DNA of 46,276 nucleotides from Chitinophagales bacterium (GTDB lineage Bacteria; Bacteroidota; Bacteroidia; Chitinophagales; Chitinophagaceae): assembly GCA_015655125.1 (NCBI GenBank), contig JAATFP010000024.1, forward strand, positions 1 to 46,276. The letters run 5' to 3'. Positions 1-8,775 of the stretch are shown piece after piece (the stretch's first letter is position 1; every line of letters begins with the position of its first letter). Position numbers and translations under genes: made by a program. The notes below the pieces were generated by a model, which worked only from the letters and a program-made list of their open reading frames with translations, searched no databases and was not told where the DNA came from.

Positions 1-95
1 GGTCAATTTAAGCCGGTATCAGGGGGTCAGTTTGAAATGGCCGAGGGGGGTTAGTTTGTTTTGGCCGAAGGGGGTCAATTTGCGTGGATTTTCCA
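1..95. mobile_element. IS21-like element terminus (partial, runs off the window)
   Basis: The first 95 bases hold spaced copies of a G-run followed by GTCAATTT or GTCAGTTTG with 'ggccgaag' linkers. They finish with GGTCAATTTGcgtgGATTTTCCA. Multiple short terminal repeats and a terminal CA (positions 94-95; TG on the other strand) are typical of IS21-family ends in Bacteroidota. The same GGTCAATTTGCnTGnnTTTTCCA end occurs at about 15981-16003 and 22786-22809. No transposase gene is visible, so the family call rests on the end pattern alone. Confidence 0.6.
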
Positions 96-673
96 GCGTG
101 GTTATATTCTGTCGCTAAAAACGACTTATAATCGTCGTAGAAAGCCAGCGTAATACTGTCGAAGTGCAGTGCAATGCGTCTTTTATCAGAATAATTTTTA
201 AGGTGATTATAGGTGGTCTGGTATTTCTTTATGGTTGCTGGGCTGATTTTCCTTCCAGTTTTTACATTAGTTCTCGTTGCTGACTTTTCAATAAAATCTT
301 TAATAAATTTTAAGAAATCTGTAGATTTTTGTTCAACCCTTTTAAAGGCTATGTCCAGTTGCTGCCGGAATATGTCTTTTGTAAGTACACTGTTTTGATT
401 GTCGTTTTTGTACCGGCGAAAAATTTCTTTTACTGTTGCGCTAATGTTATCTAAACGGGCATTGAATTCTGTAACGTCTTCTCCCAGCATTAGCTTTGCT
501 CTTCCATAATTCTTTTTTGTTTTATCGCTTTGCCAGTTGGCGGGTAATATCTTTTCAGAAGTTGGATATGTAAACTGGTCCCCGTTGTAGCGGATCACTA
601 CATTAATGGGAGTTGGAGTATCTGAATTAGGCTTGCGAAGATTAAAGTTTACGTTTATTTTATTGTGTAGCAT
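8..673 (-). pseudogene. Tyrosine recombinase (integrase), C-terminally truncated by an IS end
   Basis: Residues 1-100 look like the N-terminal arm-DNA-binding domain of Bacteroidota phage/transposon integrases (MLHNKINVNFNLRKP, then a beta-rich stretch and GRAKLMLGEDV). Residues 110-190 look like the SAM-like core-binding domain (ISPATIKKYQTTYNHLK, FYDDYKSFLATEYNH). The normal length is about 400 residues. Here the frame enters IS21-like terminal repeats at about residue 193 and ends in a translated-repeat tail (PLRPKQTNPPRPFQ). The whole catalytic domain with R-H-R-Y is therefore missing, and the protein cannot be an active recombinase. The ATG at 673 is preceded by TAnnTTTG-type promoter boxes (TAGCTTTG, TACATTTG). 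The gene lies 190 bp downstream of the 3' end of tRNA-Arg on the same strand, the usual place for the integrase of a tRNA-integrated element. Confidence 0.8.
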
Positions 674-862
674 TTTGCATCAAATTTTATGATACAAAGC
701 TAAATCAAATGTAGATTCAAAAGTAGATTTGGTAGTTGGTCCGGTGGTTGGTTTTTCTTTGTTTGGTTTGTTTTTGATTTGCTTTGTTTTCCTGAAACTA
801 TCGCCGTTACTGGGTTACAAGCAAATTAAAAGAAAGCAAAACAAATCCAAAACAAGAAAATG

Positions 863-934
863 TGGCCTCGCCAGGAATCGAACCTGGATCTGGAGCTTCG
901 GAAACTCTTATACTATCCATTGTACTACGAGGCC
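863..934 (-). tRNA. tRNA-Arg(CCG)
   Basis: On the minus strand the acceptor arm GGCCTCG/CGAGGCC, D-arm GTAC/GTAT, a five-position anticodon stem (one A/C mismatch at the top, one U-G) with loop TTCCGAA, and T-arm with GTTCGATTC form a full cloverleaf. The anticodon is CCG, reading CGG (Arg). The discriminator is A and no CCA is encoded. The truncated integrase sits directly downstream of its 3' end. Confidence 0.93.
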
Positions 935-994
935 AGGCATCTATATGATTTTCGATCCCTGATCGATATAGAAGAACTGAATGAAATCAAAAAA

Positions 995-1591
995 CTATCT
1001 CCCGAAATTCTGGATGTTAGTCCCGAATATTTTTACGGCAATGGCCAGCAATATTACACCAAAGAATTTTCTCACCACCATCAATCCATTTGGCCCCAAT
1101 GCTTTTTCTATCCATTTTAAAGAACGCAATACAAGATAAATGATCACCAGATTTATTAAAATACCCAACAGGATATTTCCATCATAAAAGTTTGCTTTCA
1201 AACTCATGATCGTGGTAAGCGTTCCCGAACCGGCGATGAGCGGAAATGCGATCGGCACCACACTGCTGCCAACTTTTCCTGTTTGATCCGGCTTGAAAAA
1301 TTCCATGCCAAGTACCATTTCCAGCCCAAGAATGAAGATCACGATGCTTCCCGCAACTGCAAATGATTTTACGTCAAGCCCAAGAAGGTTTAAGAACTCT
1401 TCTCCGAAGAACAAAAACAAGATCATCAGAGCACCAGAGGCAAATGTAGCCTGTCCGCTTTTTATCTGCCCACCCATTTTTTCTTTGAGCGAAATCAATA
1501 TCGGCGCCGATCCCAGCATATCGATGATGGCGAAAAGCGTAAAAGACACCGTGATGATTTCTTTTATGGCCAGTTTACCAAGATCAAACAT
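995..1591 (-). CDS. MarC family (UPF0056) membrane protein
   Basis: The product is a 198-residue, very hydrophobic protein with about six predicted membrane segments (roughly 8-30, 45-65, 72-95, 112-130, 138-158, 172-192). The opening with FTLFAIIDMLGSAPILISL and the mid-region PIAFPLIAGSGTLTTIMSL match the conserved halves of MarC/YchE proteins. In this family proline-containing repeats form an inverted-topology six-helix bundle. The length is normal (about 200). Members were once linked to multiple antibiotic resistance, but the function is uncertain; a small-molecule transport role is only inferred. It appears monocistronic, between tRNA-Arg and the TonB receptor. The ATG at 1591 is the only sensible start. 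Confidence 0.88.
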   Translation of the reverse strand: MFDLGKLAIKEIITVSFTLFAIIDMLGSAPILISLKEKMGGQIKSGQATFASGALMILFLFFGEEFLNLLGLDVKSFAVAGSIVIFILGLEMVLGMEFFKPDQTGKVGSSVVPIAFPLIAGSGTLTTIMSLKANFYDGNILLGILINLVIIYLVLRSLKWIEKALGPNGLMVVRKFFGVILLAIAVKIFGTNIQNFGR

Positions 1592-1689
1592 GATGGAAAG
1601 ATTTTCGCAAAGATAGGGTGAATGGAAGAAAAGAGAAACACAGAATTGAATTTTGATTATACAGAACCTATGGCTGGAACCTGGGATAA

Positions 1690-3744
1690 TCAGAACTTGT
1701 GATTGATCTTTATTCCGATTGTAATATCATTTGGGGCGGAAGGATTGTAAAACCTGTTTCCGGCGGCATTCAGATCGTTGCCTAAACTATATGGCGTGTT
1801 GAAAGAATTCTGATAAGCGATCCAAAAACCGCCATCCCCCTTTTTACCAAAAGAGATTTTATATCCGGCTTTTACAAATAATATATTGTAAGCATTGCTG
1901 TAAAATGTATTTGCATCATTTAAAGGAATGCGGCCGGTATAGCTGTAAGTAACAGTTGCGTAAATATTTGCTTGTGTTTCAATATCAATTCCGGCAACAA
2001 TCACGTCTGGTGGCGTTCCTGTTAATTTATTTCCGTCATAGTCCGCTGTTCCCTGCTGGTAATTTTTAAACCTTGCATGAATATGAGTGTAGCTTATCCA
2101 GGTTTTAAGTAAACTCATAAATTGACTACGGTCATCAAGTGCAATAAAATTGACAGATACTTCCAGCCCCCGCTGTTTTGTTTTGCCGGCGTTCACATAA
2201 TAATCTGCCCCGCTGCTGTCGCGTCTGCTTACAATAGTATTCCGCAAGCCGAAAATATAGTAGGAGCCGTCTATCGAAAGTTTGCGCTTAATGATGTCTC
2301 CTTTTAGTCCCACTTCATAATTAACGCCTGTTTCTGCTTTTAAGCCTGAGTTAAAGTTCCCGTCACTCGCATGTACTTCGTCTATGCCCGGCGGCGAATA
2401 CCCTTTACTGACAGCAGCATATAAGTGCAGATTAGCAGCATTGAAAATAGCCGCTACCCGCGGCGCCAGTTGTGGGGTAAAGTCACTTTTATCGGTTGTA
2501 GCAACCGGTAGGTTTATGCGGTCAAAGCCGTAGTGAAAATTATTATAGCTCAATCCTGCAGTAAATGTTATCCGTTTACTTACGTTTATATCCGTTTGCG
2601 CAAACAAGTTGTATTGCCGGCTTTTTATCTCATCATTGTATTGTAAGGTGTCTTTTTTCCCTTGCCTGTTGCCGTATACGCCGGTATTGATGAACCCAGA
2701 CTGGTATTCGCCGCCAAATGTATGTGTAAATATTTTTCCATTGTATTGAAGCACTGTTCGACCACCGATGCCTTTTTCATATTTATCTTCATAATTTCGG
2801 ATCGTGGGGTTGCGGAAATCGGTATATGATCCATAGATGCCCGTCGTGTTCACCCATTTATCGCTGAATTTATATTCGTGTGATGCCCCCGCATAGATCG
2901 TTTTCAGATAGATCGCAGCTTTTTGTTTCGCGGCCGATGGTAGTGCGCCGGCTGCGGGCCTTGACTGATGTGGATTTGCTGAAAGTTCCGCCTGAGTGAG
3001 TCCGCCCGGCGTTTGATAATAGAGATCGCTGTAAAATATATTGGCGCTGATTCTTTGCTTTTGATTAATAAAAAATTTCCCCGTAAAATTGCCCACATCA
3101 CGGCGCATGGCCGACTGATCGCGGTAACCATCTGCCTGCTGATGATTGAAGGAGAGCGAATAACGTGATTGACCAACATCGGTGAAAGCTGCACCCGCAT
3201 TGAACATACCATAACTACCACCACCTACCTGTGCCGAAATACTTTTGCCGGTACTCTCAGTAAGATTGTTGCCAAGCAGCACTACACCGCCTGTTCCTGC
3301 GCCGTACATGCTACCTGCAGGACCCTTGAGGATCTCCACGCGGTTAAAATCATTTACAGCGAGTTCATTAAAATAAGTATTCCCACTTGCATCGGTGAAC
3401 GGGAGCCCGTTCCAGTAAACTTTTACGTTTCGTACGCCGAAAGTGCTGCGCAATAAATTTCCGCGTATGCTGAGGCGGTAACTGCCGGGACTTCGTTCAT
3501 CCATTTTTACACCGGGAATCGTATTGATCGATTGTACGAAAGATGTTCCGTTGAAGCGTTCCAGCGATGATTTGGTTAAAATGCTTATTGCCGCAGGAAT
3601 AAGATTGATGTTGCTGTTTTTTTCAAACGCGTTGACAATAACGGGATCTTCAATTTTAATAAAATTGTGTTGAAGGGAATCCTGTGCTAAAAGAAACTGC
3701 ACGTTAATCAAACGAAGAATTAAAAGCAGGTGTATTTTTTTCAT
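1690..3744 (-). CDS. TonB-dependent outer membrane receptor (FecA/siderophore-type)
   Basis: The product has 684 residues from the ATG at 3744, chosen because MKKIHLLLILRLI...FLLAQ is a typical signal peptide; the frame stays open for 11 more codons upstream. The plug domain (about 50-160) carries VQSINTIPGVKMDERSPGSYRLSIRG and VEILKGPAGSMYGAGTGGVV, diagnostic of TonB receptors. The rest is a 22-strand-type barrel ending in ...GIKINHKF. No N-terminal carboxypeptidase-regulatory domain or SusD partner is present, so a metal-chelate substrate (siderophore or haem) is more likely than a glycan. The barrel segment GLKAETGVNYEVGLKGD is common in ferric-siderophore receptors. The substrate is not determinable here, and no Fur-like site was recognised upstream. 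Confidence 0.9.
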   Translation of the reverse strand: MKKIHLLLILRLINVQFLLAQDSLQHNFIKIEDPVIVNAFEKNSNINLIPAAISILTKSSLERFNGTSFVQSINTIPGVKMDERSPGSYRLSIRGNLLRSTFGVRNVKVYWNGLPFTDASGNTYFNELAVNDFNRVEILKGPAGSMYGAGTGGVVLLGNNLTESTGKSISAQVGGGSYGMFNAGAAFTDVGQSRYSLSFNHQQADGYRDQSAMRRDVGNFTGKFFINQKQRISANIFYSDLYYQTPGGLTQAELSANPHQSRPAAGALPSAAKQKAAIYLKTIYAGASHEYKFSDKWVNTTGIYGSYTDFRNPTIRNYEDKYEKGIGGRTVLQYNGKIFTHTFGGEYQSGFINTGVYGNRQGKKDTLQYNDEIKSRQYNLFAQTDINVSKRITFTAGLSYNNFHYGFDRINLPVATTDKSDFTPQLAPRVAAIFNAANLHLYAAVSKGYSPPGIDEVHASDGNFNSGLKAETGVNYEVGLKGDIIKRKLSIDGSYYIFGLRNTIVSRRDSSGADYYVNAGKTKQRGLEVSVNFIALDDRSQFMSLLKTWISYTHIHARFKNYQQGTADYDGNKLTGTPPDVIVAGIDIETQANIYATVTYSYTGRIPLNDANTFYSNAYNILFVKAGYKISFGKKGDGGFWIAYQNSFNTPYSLGNDLNAAGNRFYNPSAPNDITIGIKINHKF

Positions 3745-3850
3745 GAAAAAAAATTCAACACAATTTAATAAAAACAACGTTTGGCAGAATAAGCGATTTT
3801 ATATTCAACCGGTGGGATCATTTTGGTGTCTTAAATCTGTGTTACGTTTT

Positions 3851-4072
3851 TTACCTGTTCCCGTATTTTTCTTTGAACAGCAATTGTTTTGTGTTTAGCT
3901 CCTGCAAACATTTTCCGCATAAACAATCGTCATATTTTTTGCTTACCAGTTCATAGGCTTCAGGAGACAATTTAATGGAATTGCATTGGCAGTTGGCCAC
4001 ATCGCCTGTTTTGCAGGTGAAAGCGTTTCCGCAGCGCGGACAGGATTTGTGTTCGTGTTTTGCTGTATTCAT
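3851..4072 (-). CDS. Small Cys-rich protein, CWC type (Cys_rich_CWC)
   Basis: The product has 73 residues from an ATG at about 4072 (a TTG start at 4111 would add 13). The pattern CPRCGNAFTC...CQC...CLCGKCLQEL gives eight cysteines in CxxC pairs. This matches the small cysteine-rich CWC family found across proteobacteria and Bacteroidota, which is thought to bind zinc or another metal; no biochemical role is established. There is no signal peptide, so it is cytosolic. It sits alone between the TonB receptor and the thioesterase on the same strand, with 74 bp to the thioesterase stop. Confidence 0.75.
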   Translation of the reverse strand: MNTAKHEHKSCPRCGNAFTCKTGDVANCQCNSIKLSPEAYELVSKKYDDCLCGKCLQELNTKQLLFKEKYGNR

Positions 4073-4146
4073 TTTTAAAACCGGCCATTGCGGGGCAAGG
4101 TTCAATTTCAATGACCAGTATTAATAATTTAAAATCAATAAAAATA

Positions 4147-4536
4147 TCAAAATTCAAATATTTTCGTCGGTCGCTTGTTTTCATCTATCGCTACAAAAGT
4201 GAAATTACCGCTGATCGCTTTCTTTCTCTCATTGCTGTACATTTCTTCAATGAATACTTCTACTTTTACGTCGAGACTTGTGTTCCCGATTTTTGAAACG
4301 CGCCCGACCAGTTCGATGATCGTTCCCGCCGGGATGGGCTGCGTGAAATCTATCCTGTCGGAAGAAACGGTTACCACTCTTTTCCTGGTAAATCTCGTTG
4401 CCGTTATGAAAGCTACTTCATCCATCAGGTGCATGGCCGTTCCACCAAATAGCGTATCGTAATGGTTGGTAGTATTTGGAAATACCGCTTTAAAAATATG
4501 TGTCTGTGATAACCTGATCTGTTCTTCTAAGTTCAT
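4147..4536 (-). CDS. Acyl-CoA thioesterase, hotdog fold (YciA-like)
   Basis: The product has 129 residues from the ATG at 4536; a GTG start six codons upstream (4554) is possible. It is a single hotdog domain. The signature NTTNHYDTLFGGTAMHLMDEVAFITATRF contains the N-x-x-G-x(3)-GG...D/E catalytic helix of the YciA/BACH branch. A beta-sheet half follows: VVTVSSDRIDFTQPIPAGTIIELVGRV. This branch hydrolyses acyl-CoA thioesters, probably as a hexamer in the cytosol. Length and motifs are normal. A strong hairpin terminator at 4629-4676 separates it from the B12-related lipoprotein upstream, so it is probably transcribed independently. Confidence 0.88.
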   Translation of the reverse strand: MNLEEQIRLSQTHIFKAVFPNTTNHYDTLFGGTAMHLMDEVAFITATRFTRKRVVTVSSDRIDFTQPIPAGTIIELVGRVSKIGNTSLDVKVEVFIEEMYSNERKKAISGNFTFVAIDENKRPTKIFEF

Positions 4537-4628
4537 TTGTATCGGTTGAGCCACTTTTTGCAGGTGGTGAAATTTATGTCTTTATTAGCAGGACAATTTT
4601 CGGGTTTGTTTTTTCCGTCAAAAATTTG

Positions 4629-4676
4629 GGTAATCATTTCTTTACCTACGCGAAGTTCAGTAAAGAAATGATTACC
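4629..4676 (-). terminator. Large hairpin terminator after the B12 locus
   Basis: A perfect 17-bp inverted repeat (4629-4645 with 4660-4676, arm GGTAATCATTTCTTTAC) flanks a 14-nt loop. On the minus strand it is followed by ATTTTTG. It starts 10 bp past the stop of the propeller lipoprotein gene, fitting a rho-independent terminator for the riboswitch-controlled btuB transcript. Confidence 0.8.
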
Positions 4677-4685
4677 GCAAGTTAT

Positions 4686-5735
4686 TTATCTTACAAAAAC
4701 TACTTTATTTGGACTTACACCCGGTGAAGTGGTGAACGAGCTGATCTTTTTGCCGGTTTTGTCAAACCTGAAAACTTCTCCGCTGATAGAATAATTTTTA
4801 GCATCTGTTACATACACGTCGCCATTATCTTCATTTACGTTCACACTGTAAGGATTTGTGATTGCGGTGCCGTCGGTTACAAAATTAGTAGCAGCAAAAT
4901 CAGTCGTGTTTAGCAGTCGCACTTTAGCTGTACCGAGGTAACCGCCGGTTACGAGCAACTGGTTGTTGTAAGTGATAAAACGTCCAACAGTCGTATCGGC
5001 CGACTTTATAACAGTATTTGTGCCGGCATTTATTTTTACCAGGCTTGGATTGATGTCAAAATAATTCCCTGTGCAACCGACATACACATTTCCAGCGTTG
5101 TCGGCAGCCACGCAATATGGATTAGAGCCGACTTTGATCTTTTTTACTTCTGTAAAAGTAGCGAGGCTTACAACCGAAACGGTTGAATCAAATACAGGAT
5201 TGAATCCTCCGGAAATGGCGACATACAAGTTGTTGTTGCTTACTGCAATTCCTTCAGGATTTGGACCAACGGCCACGGAACCGCTTACGGATAATGCGGT
5301 GGTATCAATAGATTTTACAGTGCCATCGTACGACGAAACATATATTTTTCCATTAGTACCTGCTGCAAATCTTGGCTGATCAATCGATATATCTTTCAAA
5401 AATTTGCCGTCCGCTGCGTTCAATACTTTTACGTTGTTGCTGTTATTAACTATTACATATAGTTTGCTTCCGTACACTACCATATCATTGCCGGTATCGC
5501 CGAGGCCGGTGCTGCCAGGATTTTGCTGCACCAGAAAGTCGCCGGCAAATGTGCCCGTTGCGATCGTAAAGAAGCCGAGTTTGCTGTTGTTCTGCCCGAA
5601 GTTACCCTCGCTTAAAATATAGGCTCCTGTTGCTTTTGGAGCTACTGGCGTTACTACGTCGTCGTCTTTGCTACAAGCGTTCAAAATAACTGCGAGCGGC
5701 AAGAGCCATTTAAATAAACCTTTTTTCATTGTCAT
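4686..5735 (-). CDS. YncE/DUF5074-type beta-propeller lipoprotein of the B12 locus
   Basis: The product has 349 residues. MTMKKGLFKWLLPLAVILNACSKDDD is a lipoprotein signal with lipobox L-N-A-C (Cys21). Repeating blade motifs follow from about 35 to 349 (SNNLYVAISGG, NAGNVYVGCTGN, NNQLLVTGGYLG, NGDVYVTDAKN), typical of six/seven-bladed YncE-like or DUF5074 propellers. Two ATGs lie two codons apart (5735, 5729) and either is possible. The gene begins 23 bp after the BtuB-like receptor, on the same strand and downstream of the cobalamin riboswitch. A cell-surface role in corrinoid capture or delivery is therefore likely. That role is inferred from context; the fold is clear from sequence. Confidence 0.85.
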   Translation of the reverse strand: MTMKKGLFKWLLPLAVILNACSKDDDVVTPVAPKATGAYILSEGNFGQNNSKLGFFTIATGTFAGDFLVQQNPGSTGLGDTGNDMVVYGSKLYVIVNNSNNVKVLNAADGKFLKDISIDQPRFAAGTNGKIYVSSYDGTVKSIDTTALSVSGSVAVGPNPEGIAVSNNNLYVAISGGFNPVFDSTVSVVSLATFTEVKKIKVGSNPYCVAADNAGNVYVGCTGNYFDINPSLVKINAGTNTVIKSADTTVGRFITYNNQLLVTGGYLGTAKVRLLNTTDFAATNFVTDGTAITNPYSVNVNEDNGDVYVTDAKNYSISGEVFRFDKTGKKISSFTTSPGVSPNKVVFVR

Positions 5736-5758
5736 TTTTTTTGTGTTTAAAAGTTTGG

Positions 5759-7786
5759 TTATAATTCCGCAATTACAGTTGCGCGATAATTGAATCTGGG
5801 CATCGGGTAGTAACGGATCATTTCGTATTGTTTGTTGAAAATATTATTGAGTTCAATCATTGCCTTGCAACGATGATTTGATATTGTGCGCATTTGATAG
5901 CTGATGACGACATCCTGTGTTGCCCATTCTTCTACCAGGTTGATGGGTAACTGTTCGCCCGTCCGGTAACGATAGCCCGACAAGAGAACGTTGTAGCTTA
6001 CTGCAAACCTGTTCCAAAGGGCATTAACATTAATGCTTCCCGAATGCTCGGGCGTGTAGGGAATTTGTTTATTGTAGGTAGGCAACGATTTGTCCGACAC
6101 ATCCAAAGCTTGCTGATAAGTATATGCGAGCCGCCCTGAAATATTTACGGCCCCGGTTTTCTTAAGATAAAATTGCATGGCCACATCCAGCCCTTTAATT
6201 TCTACTTTACCGATGTTTTCCATCGACCATTGAAAGAGATTTTGTGCGCGAGGTACGGCCAGTATCTTATCCTTCACTTTGTTGTAGTATGCGTCTGCAG
6301 TAAAAACGGTCGATTGCAGCAAATGCGTACCCGTTGTTTTTAAAGTCACGCCGGCATTGTATTGCTCATTATATTCCGGGCGCAAGTTGGTATTGCCGAT
6401 GTTGGTGTAGTAGAGATCGTTGAAAGTAGGGGCGCGGAAAATTTTTTTGTAAAATGCACGAAATTGAACCGGCCACACCGTTGCCAGTTGGTAGCTCGCC
6501 GCTAGGGCAGGAGAAAAAGCATGAATGTTTTTTCCTTTTGCTCCTCTCTCCACTTTGTCGCGCAATGTGGTGTGCAGCAAATTTCCTTGCAGCGATATTT
6601 TCTCAAAAGAGGCTTTTGCAGAAATATTGTTGAGCCAGGCGTTCCGTGTTGGATCGGGAAAGGAGGTTACAAATGTATCAGTACGATTTAATGTGTTGCT
6701 GCTGTAGTCGCTGGCGAGCGCGGCTGAAATGGTTTTGCAAAAATCGTGTTCAAATACACCGGAGAAATAATATTCGTTTTGATGAAATACATTTTTGAGA
6801 TAATGCTGTGTGTTGAAATAATCGGGGTCAACATACTTGTTATAATTGTAGGCATATTTGCTGCTGAAGAGCAAGCTGTTCTTGTTGTCAAATTTTTTGT
6901 TCCAGGAAGCCTGCACGAAAAAGTTCTCATCATTGAGTTGCTGATGATTGCTGGTATTTCCTTGTACGATGCCGCCGGGCAAACCTCTTTTTGAAAAATA
7001 GTAATAGGCTTTTAATTTGATCAGGTTGCTGTCGCTGAACCTGAGGCCCGCATCGTATTCGGCACGTATGGAGTTGATGGCAGAATTTTGTCGCTTAACA
7101 ATGGCGTGGCCGGTATCATATGTTTTATATGGATAATGCCCGTCGGCGCGCTGCCACTCTGCGCTTGCACCCGTGAAGAATTTTTTGCCTGGTTGATATT
7201 GGACATTCAAAGCCGGGGCAACATATCCGAACGAACCAGCTTTGCCAACGGTTTTAAGGTGCCATTTTTTCTGTGGGTCAAATGCCGGAATCGAACTGCG
7301 CAGTTCCAATATGCTTGCAGCGGCAAAAGATCGTGCGGGCAACAGGAGGTTAGTGGGTTGAGAATTATAAAGACTGATATTCTCGATATTATCCAGGGAA
7401 AGTTTTCCAAGATCGATCTGCCCCCCTTGTACGTCCGAGAGCAGGATACCATCATAAGAAACGGCAGTGTTGCTGGCGCCGAGACTTCGTACAGATACCG
7501 TTTTCAACCCGCCAATGCCGCCATAATCTTTTACCTGTACGCCACTGAAATATTTTACCGCATCGGCAACAGACAAACTGTTAAGGCGGCCAAGATTATC
7601 TTTTGTCAGTTGTTGTACCGGCACAACTGAAGTGGAAATATCGGTGTATCTGATAGCGGACACTTTTATTTCGGAAAGCGTATCGGCTGTTTGTCCAAAT
7701 GAGGAGCATATGCGCAACAACAGTACAAGCACAATTGCGCACGATTTTGTACATGACCGGGTAAATATGTGTTGCCTTTTAAACAT
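5759..7786 (-). CDS. btuB: BtuB-like TonB-dependent vitamin B12 receptor
   Basis: The product has 675 residues with a signal peptide (hydrophobic core about 17-27, ending SSFGQ). The plug (about 40-145) contains LSVADAVKYFSGVQVKDYGGIGGLKTVSVRSLG and NIENISLYN. The barrel follows, with a typical receptor signature APTFNDLYYTNIGNTNLRPEYNEQYNAGV near 450. A cobalamin riboswitch lies in its 5' leader (7885-8056). That is the main reason to assign corrinoid uptake rather than iron uptake. The gene is slightly longer than E. coli BtuB, as usual in Bacteroidota. It is followed after 23 bp by the propeller lipoprotein, so the two form an operon. Inner-membrane BtuCDF components are not in this window. 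Confidence 0.9.
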   Translation of the reverse strand: MFKRQHIFTRSCTKSCAIVLVLLLRICSSFGQTADTLSEIKVSAIRYTDISTSVVPVQQLTKDNLGRLNSLSVADAVKYFSGVQVKDYGGIGGLKTVSVRSLGASNTAVSYDGILLSDVQGGQIDLGKLSLDNIENISLYNSQPTNLLLPARSFAAASILELRSSIPAFDPQKKWHLKTVGKAGSFGYVAPALNVQYQPGKKFFTGASAEWQRADGHYPYKTYDTGHAIVKRQNSAINSIRAEYDAGLRFSDSNLIKLKAYYYFSKRGLPGGIVQGNTSNHQQLNDENFFVQASWNKKFDNKNSLLFSSKYAYNYNKYVDPDYFNTQHYLKNVFHQNEYYFSGVFEHDFCKTISAALASDYSSNTLNRTDTFVTSFPDPTRNAWLNNISAKASFEKISLQGNLLHTTLRDKVERGAKGKNIHAFSPALAASYQLATVWPVQFRAFYKKIFRAPTFNDLYYTNIGNTNLRPEYNEQYNAGVTLKTTGTHLLQSTVFTADAYYNKVKDKILAVPRAQNLFQWSMENIGKVEIKGLDVAMQFYLKKTGAVNISGRLAYTYQQALDVSDKSLPTYNKQIPYTPEHSGSINVNALWNRFAVSYNVLLSGYRYRTGEQLPINLVEEWATQDVVISYQMRTISNHRCKAMIELNNIFNKQYEMIRYYPMPRFNYRATVIAEL

Positions 7787-7884
7787 CAGAATTGTATGCA
7801 GCGGCGCATGCGGAGGCGGAACAGGATATACAAAGCAAGGATACCCCGCCTGCCTTTCACCCGAAAGCGTAGCGATGAATGATG

Positions 7885-8056
7885 AAACTGGCAGGTCTTC
7901 TGACTTACTCCTTGTTCACTGCCTTCCCATCTTTGTAAGACAGTGGCCTTAAGAGTGAACAATTGAAACGGAGTTTACAGCTACGGGGATAGTGCAGGAC
8001 TTACACCTGCTTCCCTTTTAATCCAGCGCCTGAGGCACGGGAACCGATTTCGATGC
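7885..8056 (-). promoter_or_regulatory. Cobalamin riboswitch (AdoCbl/B12 aptamer)
   Basis: Read on the minus strand, the leader has the hallmark pieces in order: GGTTCCCGTGCC, GGGAAgCAGGTGTAAGTCCTGCAC, CCCCGTAGCTGTAA, the B12 box GCCACTGtctt...GGGAAGGC, and AAGTCAGAAGACCTGCC. It ends about 100 nt before the btuB-like ATG. High cobalamin would be expected to switch off expression of the receptor and lipoprotein. Confidence 0.95.
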
Positions 8057-8224
8057 AAATGTAGGGGTTTGACACAGATTTTCATGGATTCTTGTTATTA
8101 ATTAGCATGCCGTCGACAAAGCAATGGCGTGATTAATCAGAAGGTCGCATTCTTCATTACAACGACAGAACAAATAGTTAAGTTTATAGTCAGTAAGCGC
8201 GTGCAGAAGCCAGCAGCTAAAACA

Positions 8225-8250
8225 AAGCCCGCTGCATTTGCAGCGGGCTT
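8225..8250 (-). terminator. Rho-independent terminator after tRNA-Gln
   Basis: A perfect 11-bp GC-rich stem (AAGCCCGCTGC / GCAGCGGGCTT) with a 4-nt loop begins 4 nt past the tRNA-Gln 3' end. On the minus strand it is followed by TGTTTT. Confidence 0.85.
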
Positions 8251-8253
8251 CCG

Positions 8254-8324
8254 TTACCCGACCTGGATTCGAACCAAGACAAACAGAATCAGAATCTGTT
8301 GTGCTACCGTTACACCATCGGGCA
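8254..8324 (-). tRNA. tRNA-Gln(CTG)
   Basis: The minus-strand cloverleaf has acceptor TGCCCGA/TCGGGTA, D-arm with GGTAGC, anticodon arm ACAGA-TTCTGAT-TCTGT (anticodon CTG) and T-arm with GGTTCGAATCC. The U1-A72 pair is characteristic of glutamine tRNAs. No CCA is encoded. A hairpin terminator follows directly. Confidence 0.93.
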
Positions 8325-8551
8325 ATGCAGCGCGAACGAGAGTCGTTCGGCGGGTTGCAAATATACGGTTTGATTGGATTTTTGCATAAAATGGAGCAGT
8401 TTTTTTTGGTTGACTACTTTTTTTAAAAGCATTTTTTTTAATCCTAAAGCTCAAACAGGCATTCGTTTGCACTGATGCAGTACGGCAAATCATCGCCGCT
8501 GCTTAATACAGCTTTCCGGGAACGCAATATTGAGCAAGGGCATTATTTTTT

Positions 8552-8758
8552 ATGCCTTTTCACCGGTTCCTGCGCATGCAGGTTAAAAAGGGTATCATCA
8601 AGAGTTTGCCTTTGGAGGTTCATCGGGCGCTACTGTTTTCGCCTTTAACAGATCTGGTGAATGAATACTTTGAACATCTTGATCGGCCGAAGCAGATCAT
8701 CACACAAAAATTGATCACAGAATGTTGCGAAGCGGTGATAAAAGGATTGCGTATTTAA
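8552..8758 (+). pseudogene. TetR-family regulator, C-terminal remnant
   Basis: The product has only 68 residues. The segment GIIKSLPLEVHRALLFSPLTDLVNEYFEH...ITQKLITECCEAVIKGLRI resembles the last helices of TetR/AcrR ligand-binding domains (xxKPLPxEVxRAL...AxxACWxAI). The DNA-binding HTH that should precede it (about 130 residues) is absent, and the 230 bp upstream give no frame that resembles it. It lies 17 bp before a broken flavin monooxygenase gene. A TetR regulator next to its target oxidoreductase is a common pairing, so both may be relics of one lost locus. Confidence 0.5.
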
Positions 8759-8775
8759 AAACAAATTAAGATAGG

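Noticed and set aside
8..673. This integrase as the enzyme that moved the 15.7-23.4 kb island
   Set aside because: It is associated with a different tRNA (Arg), lacks its catalytic domain and lies 15 kb outside the island.
4629..4676. The 17-bp inverted repeat as a recombination site or IS end
   Set aside because: It directly follows the end of the B12 operon and has a T-run on the minus strand. A terminator explains it fully.
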